DNA of 48,257 nucleotides from SYFI01 sp046095485 (GTDB taxonomy: Bacteria > Actinomycetota > Thermoleophilia > Miltoncostaeales > Miltoncostaeaceae). The stretch is from positions 1 through 48,257 of the forward strand of contig JBJTJN010000110.1 in the NCBI GenBank assembly GCA_046095485.1. The letters are read 5' to 3'. The first letter of the stretch is position 1, and every line of letters begins with the position of its first letter. A program made the position numbers and the translations under genes. Below the pieces are notes generated by a model. That model was given only the letters and a program-made list of their open reading frames with translations. It did not search any database and was not told the DNA's origin. This document shows positions 1 through 8,090 of this stretch, piece after piece.

Positions 1-123
1 GAAGGGGTTCCGGCGCATTGCGAGGGAGGGTCGCTTTAGACAGGATTGTACTCCCCCTGAGTCAATATCCGCCACGCGCCCCGACGCGCCTGCAGGCACG
101 CCGGGGCACGGGCACCGGCCGGA

Positions 124-783
124 TCAGCTGGGCTGCGGCACGATCCTGATGTAGGGCTTGGGCTCTTCCCAGCCGTCGGGCCAGATCTCCTTGGCCTCGT
201 CGTTGCTCACCGTGCCCGCGATGATCACCTTGCCACCCTGCTCCCACTGGGCGGGGGTGGCCACGCGGTGCTTCGCGGTGAGCTGCAGCGAGTCGATCAC
301 CCGCAGCACCTCGTCGAAATTGCGGCCGGTGGTCATGGGGTAGACCAGGAGAAGCTTGAGCTTCTTGTCGGGCCCGACGACGAACACGTTGCGCACCGTC
401 TGGTTGTCGGCGGGCGTGCGCACGAGCGGGTCGCCCTCCACCTCGGCCTCGAGCATGCCGTAGGCCTTCGACACCGCGAAGTCGGCGTCGCTGATGATCG
501 GGTAGTTCGGGGCCGTGCCCTGGGTCTCCTCGATGTCCTTGGCCCACTCCTCGTGGCGGTCGAGGGGGTCCACCGACAGACCGATGATCTTCACCCCGCG
601 CTTGTCGAACTCGGGCTTGATGCGCGCCATGTAGCCGAGCTCGGTGGTGCACACCGGCGTGAAGTCCTTGGGGTGCGAGAAGAGCACCGCCCACGAGTCG
701 CCGATCCAGTCGTGGAAGCTGATCGTGCCCTCGGTCGTCTCGGCCGTGAAGTCGGGCACCGTCTGGTTGATGCTGAGTCCCAT
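124..783 (-). CDS. 1-Cys peroxiredoxin (Prx6-type)
   Basis: Thiol peroxidase that reduces H2O2 and organic peroxides in the cytoplasm. The peroxidatic site HPKDFTPVCTTE puts the catalytic Cys at residue 45. There is no second Cys in the 219-residue protein, which marks the 1-Cys Prx6 group; the long C-terminal region ending in WEEPKPYIRIVP also fits this group. The ATG at 783 is preceded by AGGAGG with a 4-base spacer. An in-frame ATG at 813 would add ten residues but lacks such a site. The gene stands alone. The family assignment is firm; the physiological reductant cannot be read from the sequence. Confidence 0.95.
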   Translation of the reverse strand: MGLSINQTVPDFTAETTEGTISFHDWIGDSWAVLFSHPKDFTPVCTTELGYMARIKPEFDKRGVKIIGLSVDPLDRHEEWAKDIEETQGTAPNYPIISDADFAVSKAYGMLEAEVEGDPLVRTPADNQTVRNVFVVGPDKKLKLLLVYPMTTGRNFDEVLRVIDSLQLTAKHRVATPAQWEQGGKVIIAGTVSNDEAKEIWPDGWEEPKPYIRIVPQPS

Positions 784-890
784 GCGTCCTCCTGTCGGGC
801 GCTGGTCGCCCATTGACAGGCCTTATGCAAGCGAACAGCAGTCGTTATGGCAAGGGTGGCTGTTACCGCAGGGGCCGACAACGGCACCGA

Positions 891-920
891 GAGCGGGCCG
901 CGTGAACGCGCGGCCCGCTC
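891..920. terminator. GC-rich hairpin between peroxiredoxin and tRNA-Ser
   Basis: A perfect 12-bp stem, GAGCGGGCCGCG (891-902) and its complement (909-920), with a 6-base loop. It lies just downstream of the leftward tRNA-Ser. There is no T tract, so it is either a hairpin-only terminator or a processing site. Confidence 0.5.
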
Positions 921-932
921 CCGGCGACCCGA

Positions 933-1021
933 CGGAGAGGGGGGGATTTGAACCCCCGTCGGAGGGGAACCCCCGAAACGGTTTTCGAGACCGCCGCATT
1001 CGACCGCTCTGCCACCTCTCC
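933..1021 (-). tRNA. tRNA-Ser (anticodon CGA)
   Basis: The 89-nt cloverleaf has acceptor arms GGAGAGG/CCTCTCC, discriminator G, the anticodon loop CTCGAAA giving CGA, a long variable arm typical of class II tRNAs, and a T loop read as TTCAAAT. CCA is not encoded. It reads UCG codons. A second serine tRNA lies 44 bases away on the other strand, transcribed divergently. Confidence 0.95.
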
Positions 1022-1065
1022 GCGCGGGAGCGTACCAGCGCCGGTCCGATACGATGCCGCGGCTT

Positions 1066-1155
1066 GGAGAGGTGTCCGAGCGGTCTAAGGAGCGCGACTG
1101 GAAATCGCGTAGTCGGGTATTCCCCGGCTCGAGGGTTCAAATCCCTCCCTCTCCG
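1066..1155 (+). tRNA. tRNA-Ser (anticodon GGA)
   Basis: The 90-nt class II cloverleaf has a GGAGAGG/CCTCTCC acceptor stem, the anticodon loop CTGGAAA giving GGA, a long variable arm and the T loop TTCAAAT. It reads UCC/UCU. The acceptor stem is identical to that of the neighbouring tRNA-Ser(CGA). Confidence 0.95.
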
Positions 1156-1194
1156 CTGACCGGGGTGCGAGGGGGTGGTACTCTCTCGCGCCCC

Positions 1195-1266
1195 GGGCAG
1201 TTAGCTCAGCGGGAGAGCGCCCGCCTCACACGCGGGAGGTCACTGGTTCAATCCCAGTACTGCCCA
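1195..1266 (+). tRNA. tRNA-Val (anticodon CAC)
   Basis: A 72-nt cloverleaf with acceptor GGGCAGT/ACTGCCC, D arm TAGCTCAGCGGGAGAGC, the anticodon loop CTCACAC giving CAC, T loop TTCAATC and discriminator A. It lies 39 bases after tRNA-Ser(GGA), so the two are probably cotranscribed. Confidence 0.95.
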
Positions 1267-1272
1267 TTGCGC

Positions 1273-1290
1273 CGGCCGTTCCCCCGGCCG
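1273..1290. terminator. Short hairpin after tRNA-Val
   Basis: CGGCCG (1273-1278) and CGGCCG (1285-1290) can pair around the loop TTCCCC, seven bases after the tRNA. No T run follows. It may end the tRNA transcript and the converging channel gene. Confidence 0.3.
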
Positions 1291-1308
1291 AGAACCCCCA
1301 CCCACGCG

Positions 1309-1872
1309 TCAGCCGGACTTCGCCTTGCTGCGCTTCGCGCGGGCGGTCTTGGCCGCCATGATGAACACCCGCGCCAGGCCCACCACCGCGATGAGGTCGA
1401 CCAGCATCTGGGCGGTGACCACCCACCGGGCGGTGGGCGACTTGGCCGCGATGTCGCCGAACCCGGTGGTGGACAGCGTGGTGACCGTGAAGTAGATGGC
1501 GTCGCTCTTGTCGAGCACCTCGCTGAACGACGCCGGGTTGGACACCGACATCGCCGCGTACGTGAGGGCGAAGCTCGTGACGAGGAAGAGCACCAGCACG
1601 AACAGGCTGGTGGCCGCCCGCACCTCGGGGTAGGGGTCGCGCACCGTGCGGTAGAGCTCCCAGGCGATCACCGCGCCGAGCAGCACGAGGCCCAAGGTGA
1701 GCCCTACGCCCGGCGTGCCGCTGGCCAGGTCGCCGGGTGGCACGATGACGAAAATCGTGATGATGATCACGAGCGACAGCGCCACGCGCAGCGTGGCCTT
1801 GCCCAGCACCCGGCGGCGCTGCGCGCTGGTGAGGTCGGCGTATGCCGCGTGTGCGTCCTCGCTCATTCCCAT
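1309..1872 (-). CDS. Potassium-channel-like protein (ion channel 2 family)
   Basis: A 187-residue integral membrane protein. Hydrophobic segments lie near residues 27-45, 55-72 and 86-108, and a final one near 150-172. Before the last helix a pore loop carries the filter TTGFGD (135-140), the K+-channel signature. The C-terminus is a short Lys/Arg-rich tail with no RCK or cyclic-nucleotide domain, so gating is unknown. The start is ATG 1872, or ATG 1866 two codons in; neither has a clear Shine-Dalgarno. It is divergent from the sedolisin gene, with a 55-bp shared upstream region. Confidence 0.85.
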   Translation of the reverse strand: MGMSEDAHAAYADLTSAQRRRVLGKATLRVALSLVIIITIFVIVPPGDLASGTPGVGLTLGLVLLGAVIAWELYRTVRDPYPEVRAATSLFVLVLFLVTSFALTYAAMSVSNPASFSEVLDKSDAIYFTVTTLSTTGFGDIAAKSPTARWVVTAQMLVDLIAVVGLARVFIMAAKTARAKRSKAKSG

Positions 1873-1927
1873 CGCCCGTGAGGCTAACCGTGGCCCCGGA
1901 CCCTCTCCGTCCGGGTAGGCTCGGCCC

Positions 1928-3769
1928 ATGCTCCCCACATCGTCGATCGCCCTGGCAGTATCAGCCGCGGCAGCTGCGGCAGCGGTGACCGCCCTGCTGG
2001 CGGTACCTGCGGTGAGCATGGCGGGATCGCCTCCGCAGAGCGACGCCACGGCGGATGTCGGCATTGCCCGCGATACCGCCGGGCTGCAGGCGTTCGCGCG
2101 CGGGGTGTCCACGCCGGGAAGCCCGAGCTACCGCGAGTACCTGACCATCCCGCAGGTGGCCGCGCGGTTCGGCGCGCGCCCCGCGGCCGTGCGCGCGGTG
2201 CGCGCGCGCTTGGCCAAGGCCGGCTTCGGCCGCGCGCGCCTCGACGTGACCCGCGGTTTCCTCACCGTGGACGTTCCGGCGCAGCGCGCGCAGGAGCTGC
2301 AGCGCGCGGCCTCGGACCTCGGCCCGCTGGTCACCGGCGTGGAGACCAGCACGCGCCCGCCGCGTCCCCGGGGCATCGCCAACACGCCCACCCCTGGGGG
2401 CTGGCCATCGCGCACCGGCACGGCGTCGGGGTGCGCCGAGGGCACGTCCATCCCCGTGCCCCGCGCGGCGCCGCAGCAGGCCCAGTACCCGAAGTCGCTC
2501 GCCTACGTGCCCAACCAGTTCCAGACGGCCTTCGGCTTTGCGCCGCTGCACCGCCAGGGCATCCGCGGCCAGGGCGCGCACGTGGCCGTGCTGCAGTTCG
2601 GCGCGGGCTACAAGGCGTCGGACATCACCACCTTCGCCACGTGCTTCGGCCTGGGCACGCCCGACGTGCGCACCGTGCTGGGTGACATCCCCGTGCCTAA
2701 CGACGCCGCGCAGTCGCCCGGCACCGCCGAGGCCACGCTGGACATCCAGTCGGTGCTCACCGGCGCCCCCGGCGCCCGGGTGAGCGTGGTGGAGGGCAGC
2801 GGCAGCGCCTCCCCGGCCGAGCTCCTCTCCGTGGCCCTCGACACCCGGAAGATGGGCACCCTTCCCGACGCCATCTCGTCGAGCTACGGCTACTGCGAGT
2901 TCCTGGTGCAGGTGAGCCAGCAGCCGGGCACGCCGGGATCGGGCAGTCGCGTGCTGGCCGACTGGGTGGCCGCCGCCGCCGCGGCATCGGGGGTGAGCCT
3001 CATGGCGGCCACGGGCGACTCCGGCGCCCAGTCGTGCGCGCACGACGTGGGGTCGGTGCCGGTGTCAAAGCCCGACCTGCTGGCGCAGATCGCCACCAAC
3101 TGGACCGGCTACCCGGCGTCGTCCCCGTGGTTCACGGGCGTGGGCGGCACCGACATGGTGCTGCGCCGCAACAACGCCCTGCGCCGCCAGTGGGCGTGGA
3201 ATGACCGCACCACCATCGGCCTGCCGCCCATGGCGCCCGGCACCGCGAACGGGGTGGCGGTGACCACCCTGCCGGCCGGCGGCGGCAGCGGCGGCCCGAG
3301 CCAGTTCTACCCCATGCCCTGGTACCAGTCGGCCGTGGGCCTTCCCGGCGCGCGCCGCAAGACCCCCGACGTGAGCATGTTCGCCGCGCGCTCGCTGGCG
3401 CTCTACTGCTCGGCGCGATCGCCGGGGTCCACGGGGCTCGACGGGCCCGGATGCCCGCCGCCGCTCGTGGGTGATGGCTGGTTCTCGGTGGCCGGCACAT
3501 CCTTTGCCTCGCCGTTCCTCGCGGGCGCCGTGGCCCTGGCGAACCAGGTGGGACGGCGCACGGGCACCGGGCGCGTGGGGTTCCTCAACCCCCTCCTCTA
3601 CGACGCCGGCGCCGTCGGATCGCGCGCTATCGTCGACGTCACCCTCGGCAACAACGACGTGCTCGACACACGCCAGTGCTGCTGGGCCGCGCCCGGACAT
3701 GACATGGCCACGGGGCTCGGCACCGTGAACGCCGCAGGGCTCGCCGAACTCGCGCGCCGGGCCGGCTAG
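1928..3769 (+). CDS. Secreted sedolisin-family (S53) serine-carboxyl peptidase
   Basis: An exported, acid-type protease of 613 residues. It has an Ala-rich signal peptide (1-32), a pro-kumamolisin-like activation domain (about 40-140), a linker, then the S53 catalytic domain. Visible catalytic residues are Glu268 and Asp272 in GTAEATLDIQ, the oxyanion Asp364 in ATGDSG, and the nucleophile Ser525 in GTSFASP. The Asp570 region (IVDVTLGNND) and HDMATGLG near the end match the usual calcium site. The family and exported location are firm. Substrate preference is unknown, although sedolisins generally work at low pH. Confidence 0.93.
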   Translation: MLPTSSIALAVSAAAAAAAVTALLAVPAVSMAGSPPQSDATADVGIARDTAGLQAFARGVSTPGSPSYREYLTIPQVAARFGARPAAVRAVRARLAKAGFGRARLDVTRGFLTVDVPAQRAQELQRAASDLGPLVTGVETSTRPPRPRGIANTPTPGGWPSRTGTASGCAEGTSIPVPRAAPQQAQYPKSLAYVPNQFQTAFGFAPLHRQGIRGQGAHVAVLQFGAGYKASDITTFATCFGLGTPDVRTVLGDIPVPNDAAQSPGTAEATLDIQSVLTGAPGARVSVVEGSGSASPAELLSVALDTRKMGTLPDAISSSYGYCEFLVQVSQQPGTPGSGSRVLADWVAAAAAASGVSLMAATGDSGAQSCAHDVGSVPVSKPDLLAQIATNWTGYPASSPWFTGVGGTDMVLRRNNALRRQWAWNDRTTIGLPPMAPGTANGVAVTTLPAGGGSGGPSQFYPMPWYQSAVGLPGARRKTPDVSMFAARSLALYCSARSPGSTGLDGPGCPPPLVGDGWFSVAGTSFASPFLAGAVALANQVGRRTGTGRVGFLNPLLYDAGAVGSRAIVDVTLGNNDVLDTRQCCWAAPGHDMATGLGTVNAAGLAELARRAG

Positions 3770-3809
3770 GCCCCGCCGGCGCGGCCAACACGCCCGCGCA
3801 CCAGCGCGT

Positions 3810-3850
3810 CCAGGGGGCCGTACCCAGGGGGCCGTGCCCCTAGGGGGCCT
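3810..3850. repeat. Three tandem 14-15 bp repeats across a gene end
   Basis: CCAGGGGGCCGT occurs at 3810-3821 and 3824-3835, followed by a diverged copy CCTAGGGGGCCT at 3839-3850. The third copy contains the stop codon of the leftward PAS-LuxR gene. AGGGG and CCCCT within the array can also pair as a hairpin between the two converging genes. Confidence 0.6.
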
Positions 3851-4538
3851 CAGGGGTACTCGCATCGGGATCGATCTCCCCGGCGCGCATGGCGATGCTC
3901 ACCGCGTGGGCACGGGTGCGTGCTCCCAGCTTCTGCATGGCCGACTCCATGAGGCGTCGCACTTCGGCGGCGCTGGTGCCCATGTCGTCGGCCACCTCAT
4001 GCCAGTTGAGCCCGAGCGCCAGCAGGCTCACCACCCGGCGCTCGTCGGAGTCCAGCACGCTGCCCTTTACGGGTGAGGCCACCACGCGCACGGGCTCGTC
4101 GAAGTTCTTGTCGGCGATCTCATCGGCATCCAGGCCATCGGGGTCGCCGGTGACGCTGGGGTTGATGAAGATCGACAGGTGCAGGCCGGGCGCCACGTTG
4201 GCCGTGGCGTTGAACTCGATCTCCACGGGGGTGCCGTCCGACCTCAGCACCGAGAAGCGCCCGATGGTGCCCCCGCGCGAGAGGAAGTCGGACCACACAT
4301 CGTCCAGGAACGGCCGGTACTCCGGGATGGTGATGTCGTCGATGCGCAGGGTGCGCAGCGTGGCGAGGTCGTAGCCCAGCAGCACGAGCGCCGCGGTGTT
4401 GGCATTCACGTAGTTGCGCTCGTCGTCGGCCAGCAGCATGGGGTTGCGCGACTCCGAGAACAGCTTCCACAGGGCATCATCGTCGGCCACGACGCCGTCG
4501 ACGGGTGGGACATTCGATGGATTACCACGCTCTGTCAT
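3840..4538 (-). CDS. PAS domain - LuxR-type HTH transcriptional regulator
   Basis: A 232-residue cytoplasmic regulator. The N-terminal half is a PAS fold (about 20-125), with LFSESRNPMLLADDE at its start and a GTPVEIEFNATAN strand typical of PAS cores. The C-terminal part (about 160-222) is a LuxR/GerE helix-turn-helix, with LDSDERRVVSLLALGLNWHEVA, then an AAEVRRLMESAMQKLGARTR recognition helix. There is no receiver domain or kinase, so the PAS domain is the likely sensor; the ligand is not apparent. It stands alone between a converging sedolisin gene and recR. Confidence 0.85.
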   Translation of the reverse strand: MTERGNPSNVPPVDGVVADDDALWKLFSESRNPMLLADDERNYVNANTAALVLLGYDLATLRTLRIDDITIPEYRPFLDDVWSDFLSRGGTIGRFSVLRSDGTPVEIEFNATANVAPGLHLSIFINPSVTGDPDGLDADEIADKNFDEPVRVVASPVKGSVLDSDERRVVSLLALGLNWHEVADDMGTSAAEVRRLMESAMQKLGARTRAHAVSIAMRAGEIDPDASTPEAP

Positions 4539-4609
4539 GCCACCCGTATTCCCGGTCGCGAAGGGGATTGACTCTTCCCGGGGACTTCAGGAAAGCGAAA
4601 TGTGATCAA

Positions 4610-4636
4610 CAGAAAGTCTAAACCCTTGGACTTCTG
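4610..4636. promoter_or_regulatory. Imperfect inverted repeat upstream of PAS-LuxR gene
   Basis: CAGAAAGTC (4610-4618) and GACTTCTG (4629-4636) pair with one bulge around a 10-base loop. The surrounding 4,585-4,640 is unusually AT-rich for the window. It could be a recR terminator or an operator or promoter element of the regulator gene. Confidence 0.3.
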
Positions 4637-4665
4637 CCTTACACCGACGATCGCCGGTCGGTGGG

Positions 4666-5265
4666 TCAGATATCCCGCCGGCCCAGCAGGGCCCGGCCCA
4701 GGGTGAGCTCATCGGCATGCTCGAGGTCGGCGCCCACGGGCAGGCCGCTGGCCAGGCGCGTGACGCGCAGGCGGTCGCGCACGCGGTCGGCCAGGAACAG
4801 CGCGGTGGCCTCGCCGGCCATGGTGGGGTTGGTGGCGATCACCAGCTCGGTCACCCCGTCGCGCTCGATGCGCTGGTCGAGCTCGGCGATGCGCAGGTCT
4901 TCCGGGTCCACGCCGTCGATGGGCGACAGCGCCCCGCCCAGCACGTGGTACCGGCCCCGGAACTCATGCGTGCGCTCGATCGACACGATCGCCGACGGCT
5001 CCTCCACCACGCAGATCACCGTGGCATCGCGGCGTGGGTCGGCGCACACGGGGCAGAGATCACCCTCGGCGAACGAGAAGCACTCGGTGCACGGCCCCAC
5101 GCGCTCCACCACGGCCATGATGGCCTCGGCCAGCGCCTGCGGGCGCTCCGGAGGCGCCTTCAGCAGGTGGAACGCCAGCCGCTGGGCGCTGCGCGGCCCG
5201 ATGCCCGGCAGGCGCGCGAGCTCGGCCACCAGGGCGTCCACCGACGGTGTGAGGATCGACGACAT
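4666..5265 (-). CDS. recR: Recombination mediator protein RecR
   Basis: A 199-residue RecF-pathway protein that helps load RecA on gapped DNA. It has a helix-hairpin-helix near residues 15-35 (LARLPGIGPRSAQRLAFHLL), a zinc finger with Cys59, Cys62, Cys71 and Cys74, a Toprim domain (about 82-175), and a C-terminal Walker-B-like segment. Length and domain order match the family. It is the last gene of dnaX-ybaB-recR, a very common bacterial order, with a 15-base gap after ybaB. Confidence 0.97.
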   Translation of the reverse strand: MSSILTPSVDALVAELARLPGIGPRSAQRLAFHLLKAPPERPQALAEAIMAVVERVGPCTECFSFAEGDLCPVCADPRRDATVICVVEEPSAIVSIERTHEFRGRYHVLGGALSPIDGVDPEDLRIAELDQRIERDGVTELVIATNPTMAGEATALFLADRVRDRLRVTRLASGLPVGADLEHADELTLGRALLGRRDI

Positions 5266-5280
5266 TCGGCGCCTGGCGGC

Positions 5281-5601
5281 CTAGAAGCCCGGGAGTCCCA
5301 GCCCGGAGAGGCCACCGGTCACCGCGCCCAGGCGCTGGTTGGCGAGCTCCTGCGCCGCGCGGAGGGCCTCGTTCGTGGCCGCCACGATGACGTCCTGCAG
5401 CATCTCGACGTCCTCGGGGTCGACGGCATCGGGGCTGATCTCGATGCTCACCACCTCGAGCGCGCCGGTGACGGTGGCCGTCACGGCGCCACCGCCCGCC
5501 GATGCCGACACGGTCTCGCGCGTGAGCTCGTCCTGCACGCGCGCCATGTCCTCCTGCATCTTCTGCATCTGCTTCATGAGCTTCTGCTGGTTCATCGCCA
5601 C
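5281..5601 (-). CDS. YbaB/EbfC nucleoid-associated protein
   Basis: A 106-residue DNA-binding protein of the YbaB/EbfC family. It opens with an amphipathic helix rich in Met, Gln and Lys (QKLMKQMQKMQEDMARVQDEL), then a beta sheet with SIEISPDAVD, and ends LSGLGLPGF. The start is GTG 5601, preceded by GGGAG inside the end of dnaX; ATG 5595 is two codons further in. Its place between dnaX and recR supports the call. Confidence 0.93.
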   Translation of the reverse strand: MAMNQQKLMKQMQKMQEDMARVQDELTRETVSASAGGGAVTATVTGALEVVSIEISPDAVDPEDVEMLQDVIVAATNEALRAAQELANQRLGAVTGGLSGLGLPGF

Positions 5602-5607
5602 GGTTGG

Positions 5608-7377
5608 CTACTCCCTGTTCTCGGTGTCGATCACCTCGGCGTCGAACGCCGCACGGATCTCCTCGATGATCTTCTCGTGGTCCACGGGACCGTCGTCGTC
5701 GGCATCTTCACCGGTGGCACCCGCACCCGCCGGGGCCGCGGCCGCTGCCTGGGGGAGCTCCTTGAACTCCACCGTCAGGTCCTGGCCCGAGATGTCGCGG
5801 ATCACCGCGGCCATCCCGTTGCGCTCCTCGGGTCGCGACAGCATCGCCACGGCCACGCTGCCGCTCACGGCCACGATCACCACCTGATCGGCCACGTCGG
5901 CCACCTCGGACCCCTGCAGGAACGCGTGCAGGTGCGGGGAGCGCTGCTCGAGGATTCCCAGTATCCGCGGCCAGGCGCGTCCGATGTGCTCGCGATCGGC
6001 GGGGATCGCCTCGCTGGCCGGCTGAGGCGGCGCCGGCGGAGGCGGCGCGGCCTGTCCGGCCTCCGAGTCCGGTCCGGACGCGGGAGCGCTGGTGGCCTGC
6101 TCAGGTGACTCCGCTGGCGCAGCCTCCGCCGCGATGTCTGCCGGCTGCTCCGTAGGTGCGGCTGCTGCCGCCGGCCGTGCAGGTGCGGGCGCCGCGGCAG
6201 GCGGCGGGGCGGAGGGCGCGCCCATCTCCAGGCGCTCCACGCGGGTGGCCACGCCCTCGATGCCGGCGTCGAGGTAGGGGCGCGAGAGCTTCGCGGCCAC
6301 CAACTCGAGCTGGATACGCGGGTCGGCCTGCCCGTGGCGGATGCGCACCTGGGCGTCGCCGATCAGGTCGATGGCCCGCACCACCTGCGTGGGGCTCAGC
6401 TGGTTGGCCTGCGCGTGCAGGCGGTCGAGCTCCTCTGGGGCCAGCGCCCACTCCTCGCGTGCCTGCGCGCCCTGCTGCAGCAGGCAGGCGTAGCGCAGGT
6501 GGGTGATGAGCCCGCGCATGAGCTGCTCCGGGTCGGCGCCGCCGTCGAGCGTGGCCTCGAGCACCTCGAAGGCGCCGGCGGCATCGCCCTGCGCCATCAG
6601 GTCGACGAGGTCGAACAGCGTCTCGCGCCCCACCACGCCCAGCAGGTCGAGGGCGTCGGCCACGTTCACCGTGCCGTCGCCGAAGGTGGCGATCTGGTCG
6701 AGCAGCCCCAGGGCGTCGCGGTACGAGCCGTCGGCCGCGCGCGCCACCAGGTCGAGCGCCTGGGGGCTGGCCTCGATGCCCTCCGACTGCGCCACGCGCT
6801 CGAGCACGGTCATGAGGTTGGCCACGCCGGGCTTGCGCAGCGTGTAGGTCTGCAGGCGTGAGCGGATGGTGGGGAGGATGTCCCAGGGGTGCGTGGTGCA
6901 GAGGATCACCACCAACTGCGGGGGCGGCTCCTCGAGGGTCTTCAGCAGCGAGCTCGCCGCGGCCTTCTCGATCTGGTGCGCCTCGTCCATGATGGTCACG
7001 CGGTAGCGCGAGGCCACCGGGGCATACCGCACGCTCTCGAGCCACTCGCGCATCTCGTCGATGCGCCGCGCGCTCGACGCGGCATCCACCTCCACCACGT
7101 CAAGCCAGTCGTCGCGCCCGATGCGCAGGCACGAGTCGCACTCGCCGCACGGCGTGGCGGTGGGGGCCGGGAATGCCTGGCAGTTGAGGCACCGGGCCAG
7201 GATGCGCGCCGTGGTGGTCTTGCCGGTGCCGCGCGGGCCCGCGAACAGGAACCCATGGGCGATCGTGCCGCGCTCGAGCGCGTTGCCCAGGGTGCGCGCC
7301 ACGTGCTCCTGGCCGACGAGATCCTCGAATCGGCGGGGCCGGTAGCGGTTGTAGAGGCTCTGTCCTGGGTCTGTCAC
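5608..7377 (-). CDS. dnaX: DNA polymerase III subunit gamma/tau
   Basis: Clamp-loader ATPase of the replisome, 589 residues. The N-terminus SLYNRYRPRRFEDLVGQEH is diagnostic. Walker A is GPRGTGKT (47-54). Zinc-binding cysteines follow (Cys63, Cys66, Cys77, Cys80, Cys83), then DEAH. The AAA+ and lid domains run to about residue 360. A Pro/Ala-rich linker leads to a C-terminal tau-like domain. The start is GTG 7377, with no Shine-Dalgarno. The frame stays open further upstream, but that extension would run through the SRP RNA gene and is not dnaX-like. Confidence 0.96.
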   Translation of the reverse strand: MTDPGQSLYNRYRPRRFEDLVGQEHVARTLGNALERGTIAHGFLFAGPRGTGKTTTARILARCLNCQAFPAPTATPCGECDSCLRIGRDDWLDVVEVDAASSARRIDEMREWLESVRYAPVASRYRVTIMDEAHQIEKAAASSLLKTLEEPPPQLVVILCTTHPWDILPTIRSRLQTYTLRKPGVANLMTVLERVAQSEGIEASPQALDLVARAADGSYRDALGLLDQIATFGDGTVNVADALDLLGVVGRETLFDLVDLMAQGDAAGAFEVLEATLDGGADPEQLMRGLITHLRYACLLQQGAQAREEWALAPEELDRLHAQANQLSPTQVVRAIDLIGDAQVRIRHGQADPRIQLELVAAKLSRPYLDAGIEGVATRVERLEMGAPSAPPPAAAPAPARPAAAAAPTEQPADIAAEAAPAESPEQATSAPASGPDSEAGQAAPPPPAPPQPASEAIPADREHIGRAWPRILGILEQRSPHLHAFLQGSEVADVADQVVIVAVSGSVAVAMLSRPEERNGMAAVIRDISGQDLTVEFKELPQAAAAAPAGAGATGEDADDDGPVDHEKIIEEIRAAFDAEVIDTENRE

Positions 7378-7389
7378 GTGGGATGAGGT

Positions 7390-7663
7390 GTGACCGTGCA
7401 CCCGCCGTCGAATACCTGCCGGGAGGTGGTGCTCGGGGACTTGGCTCCGGCGAGGGAGCCCCACTGCGCGTGGGCGGTTCCGCTTAAGGCTGCTTCCTTC
7501 CGGACCTGACCTGGTTCACGGTCGCCCACCGAATGGGACCTCGCCTTCAATGCTTCGTCATCCGAGCCCATGCCTCCGAGAAGGACCCTCGGGCGGGGAT
7601 TCAGCCCCGCTGTAGCGGATTGCGGATACAGGGCACCGCTAGCTCCCCGCCTAGCACGGTCAC
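7390..7663 (-). ncRNA. ffs: Signal recognition particle RNA, long form with Alu domain
   Basis: About 274 nt. The S domain has the universal SRP core GGTCAGGTCCGGAAGGAAGC, on the minus strand near 7493-7512, flanked by GTGGGCG/CGCCCAC and GGCGAGG/CCTCGCC helices. Upstream on the same strand is an Alu-type 5' domain with GCTAGCGGTGCCCTGTA, CGCAATCCGC and CGGGGCTGAATCCCCG, as in the Bacillus-type 6S SRP RNA. The 5' end GTGACCGTGC (7654-7663) pairs exactly with the 3' end GCACGGTCAC (7390-7399), which fixes the boundaries. dnaX starts 12 bases downstream. Ends are inferred from helix closure. Confidence 0.93.
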
Positions 7664-7677
7664 GGGGTGAGGATACT

Positions 7678-8025
7678 TCAGCCGGACTGCTTGCGCGCAT
7701 CGGCCTCTGCCTTTGCCTGCGCGCGACGTTCGGCCTTTGCGGCCTTCGCCTCGGCCTTCTTCTCGTCGGAGTCCTTCGGCATGACGCGCGGGCTGATGCG
7801 CTCGCCCCTCTTGCGGGCGTTCATCGCGCCGAATATCGCCGCCACGCCGCCGCCGATCATGGCCATGGTGAGGGCCAGGTAGAACCACACGGTGGCGCCG
7901 CCCTGCGCGCCGGTGATGGCCCACATGATCGTGCCCCAGGCGAGGCCGATGAGCATTCCCAGCCCGATGATGCGAAAGCGCCTGCCGTCTGCGCGCTTCT
8001 CGCGTACGCGATCGCCGAGTCCCAT
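7678..8025 (-). CDS. Small two-helix membrane protein, function unknown
   Basis: A 115-residue protein with a basic N-terminus (GDRVREKRADGRRFR), two hydrophobic segments (about 19-38 and 45-67) and a Lys/Ala/Glu-rich, probably helical, cytoplasmic tail with many AEAKAAKAE-like units. I recognise no family. It lies just upstream of the SRP RNA on the same strand and is divergent from lysC. Confidence 0.7.
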   Translation of the reverse strand: MGLGDRVREKRADGRRFRIIGLGMLIGLAWGTIMWAITGAQGGATVWFYLALTMAMIGGGVAAIFGAMNARKRGERISPRVMPKDSDEKKAEAKAAKAERRAQAKAEADARKQSG

Positions 8026-8054
8026 GCGGTGAGTGTACGGCAGGCCGCGGCGAC

Positions 8055-8085
8055 TACAATCGCCCGCTGGCCCGCCCCGAGGAGG
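8055..8085 (+). promoter_or_regulatory. Putative -10 box and Shine-Dalgarno of lysC
   Basis: TACAAT at 8055-8060 is a good -10 match, although no convincing -35 is seen. A strong AGGAGG lies at 8080-8085. It is 5 bases before an ATC codon at 8091 but 20 bases before the first ATG at 8106, so it supports initiation at ATC. Confidence 0.45.
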
Positions 8086-8090
8086 TTCCC

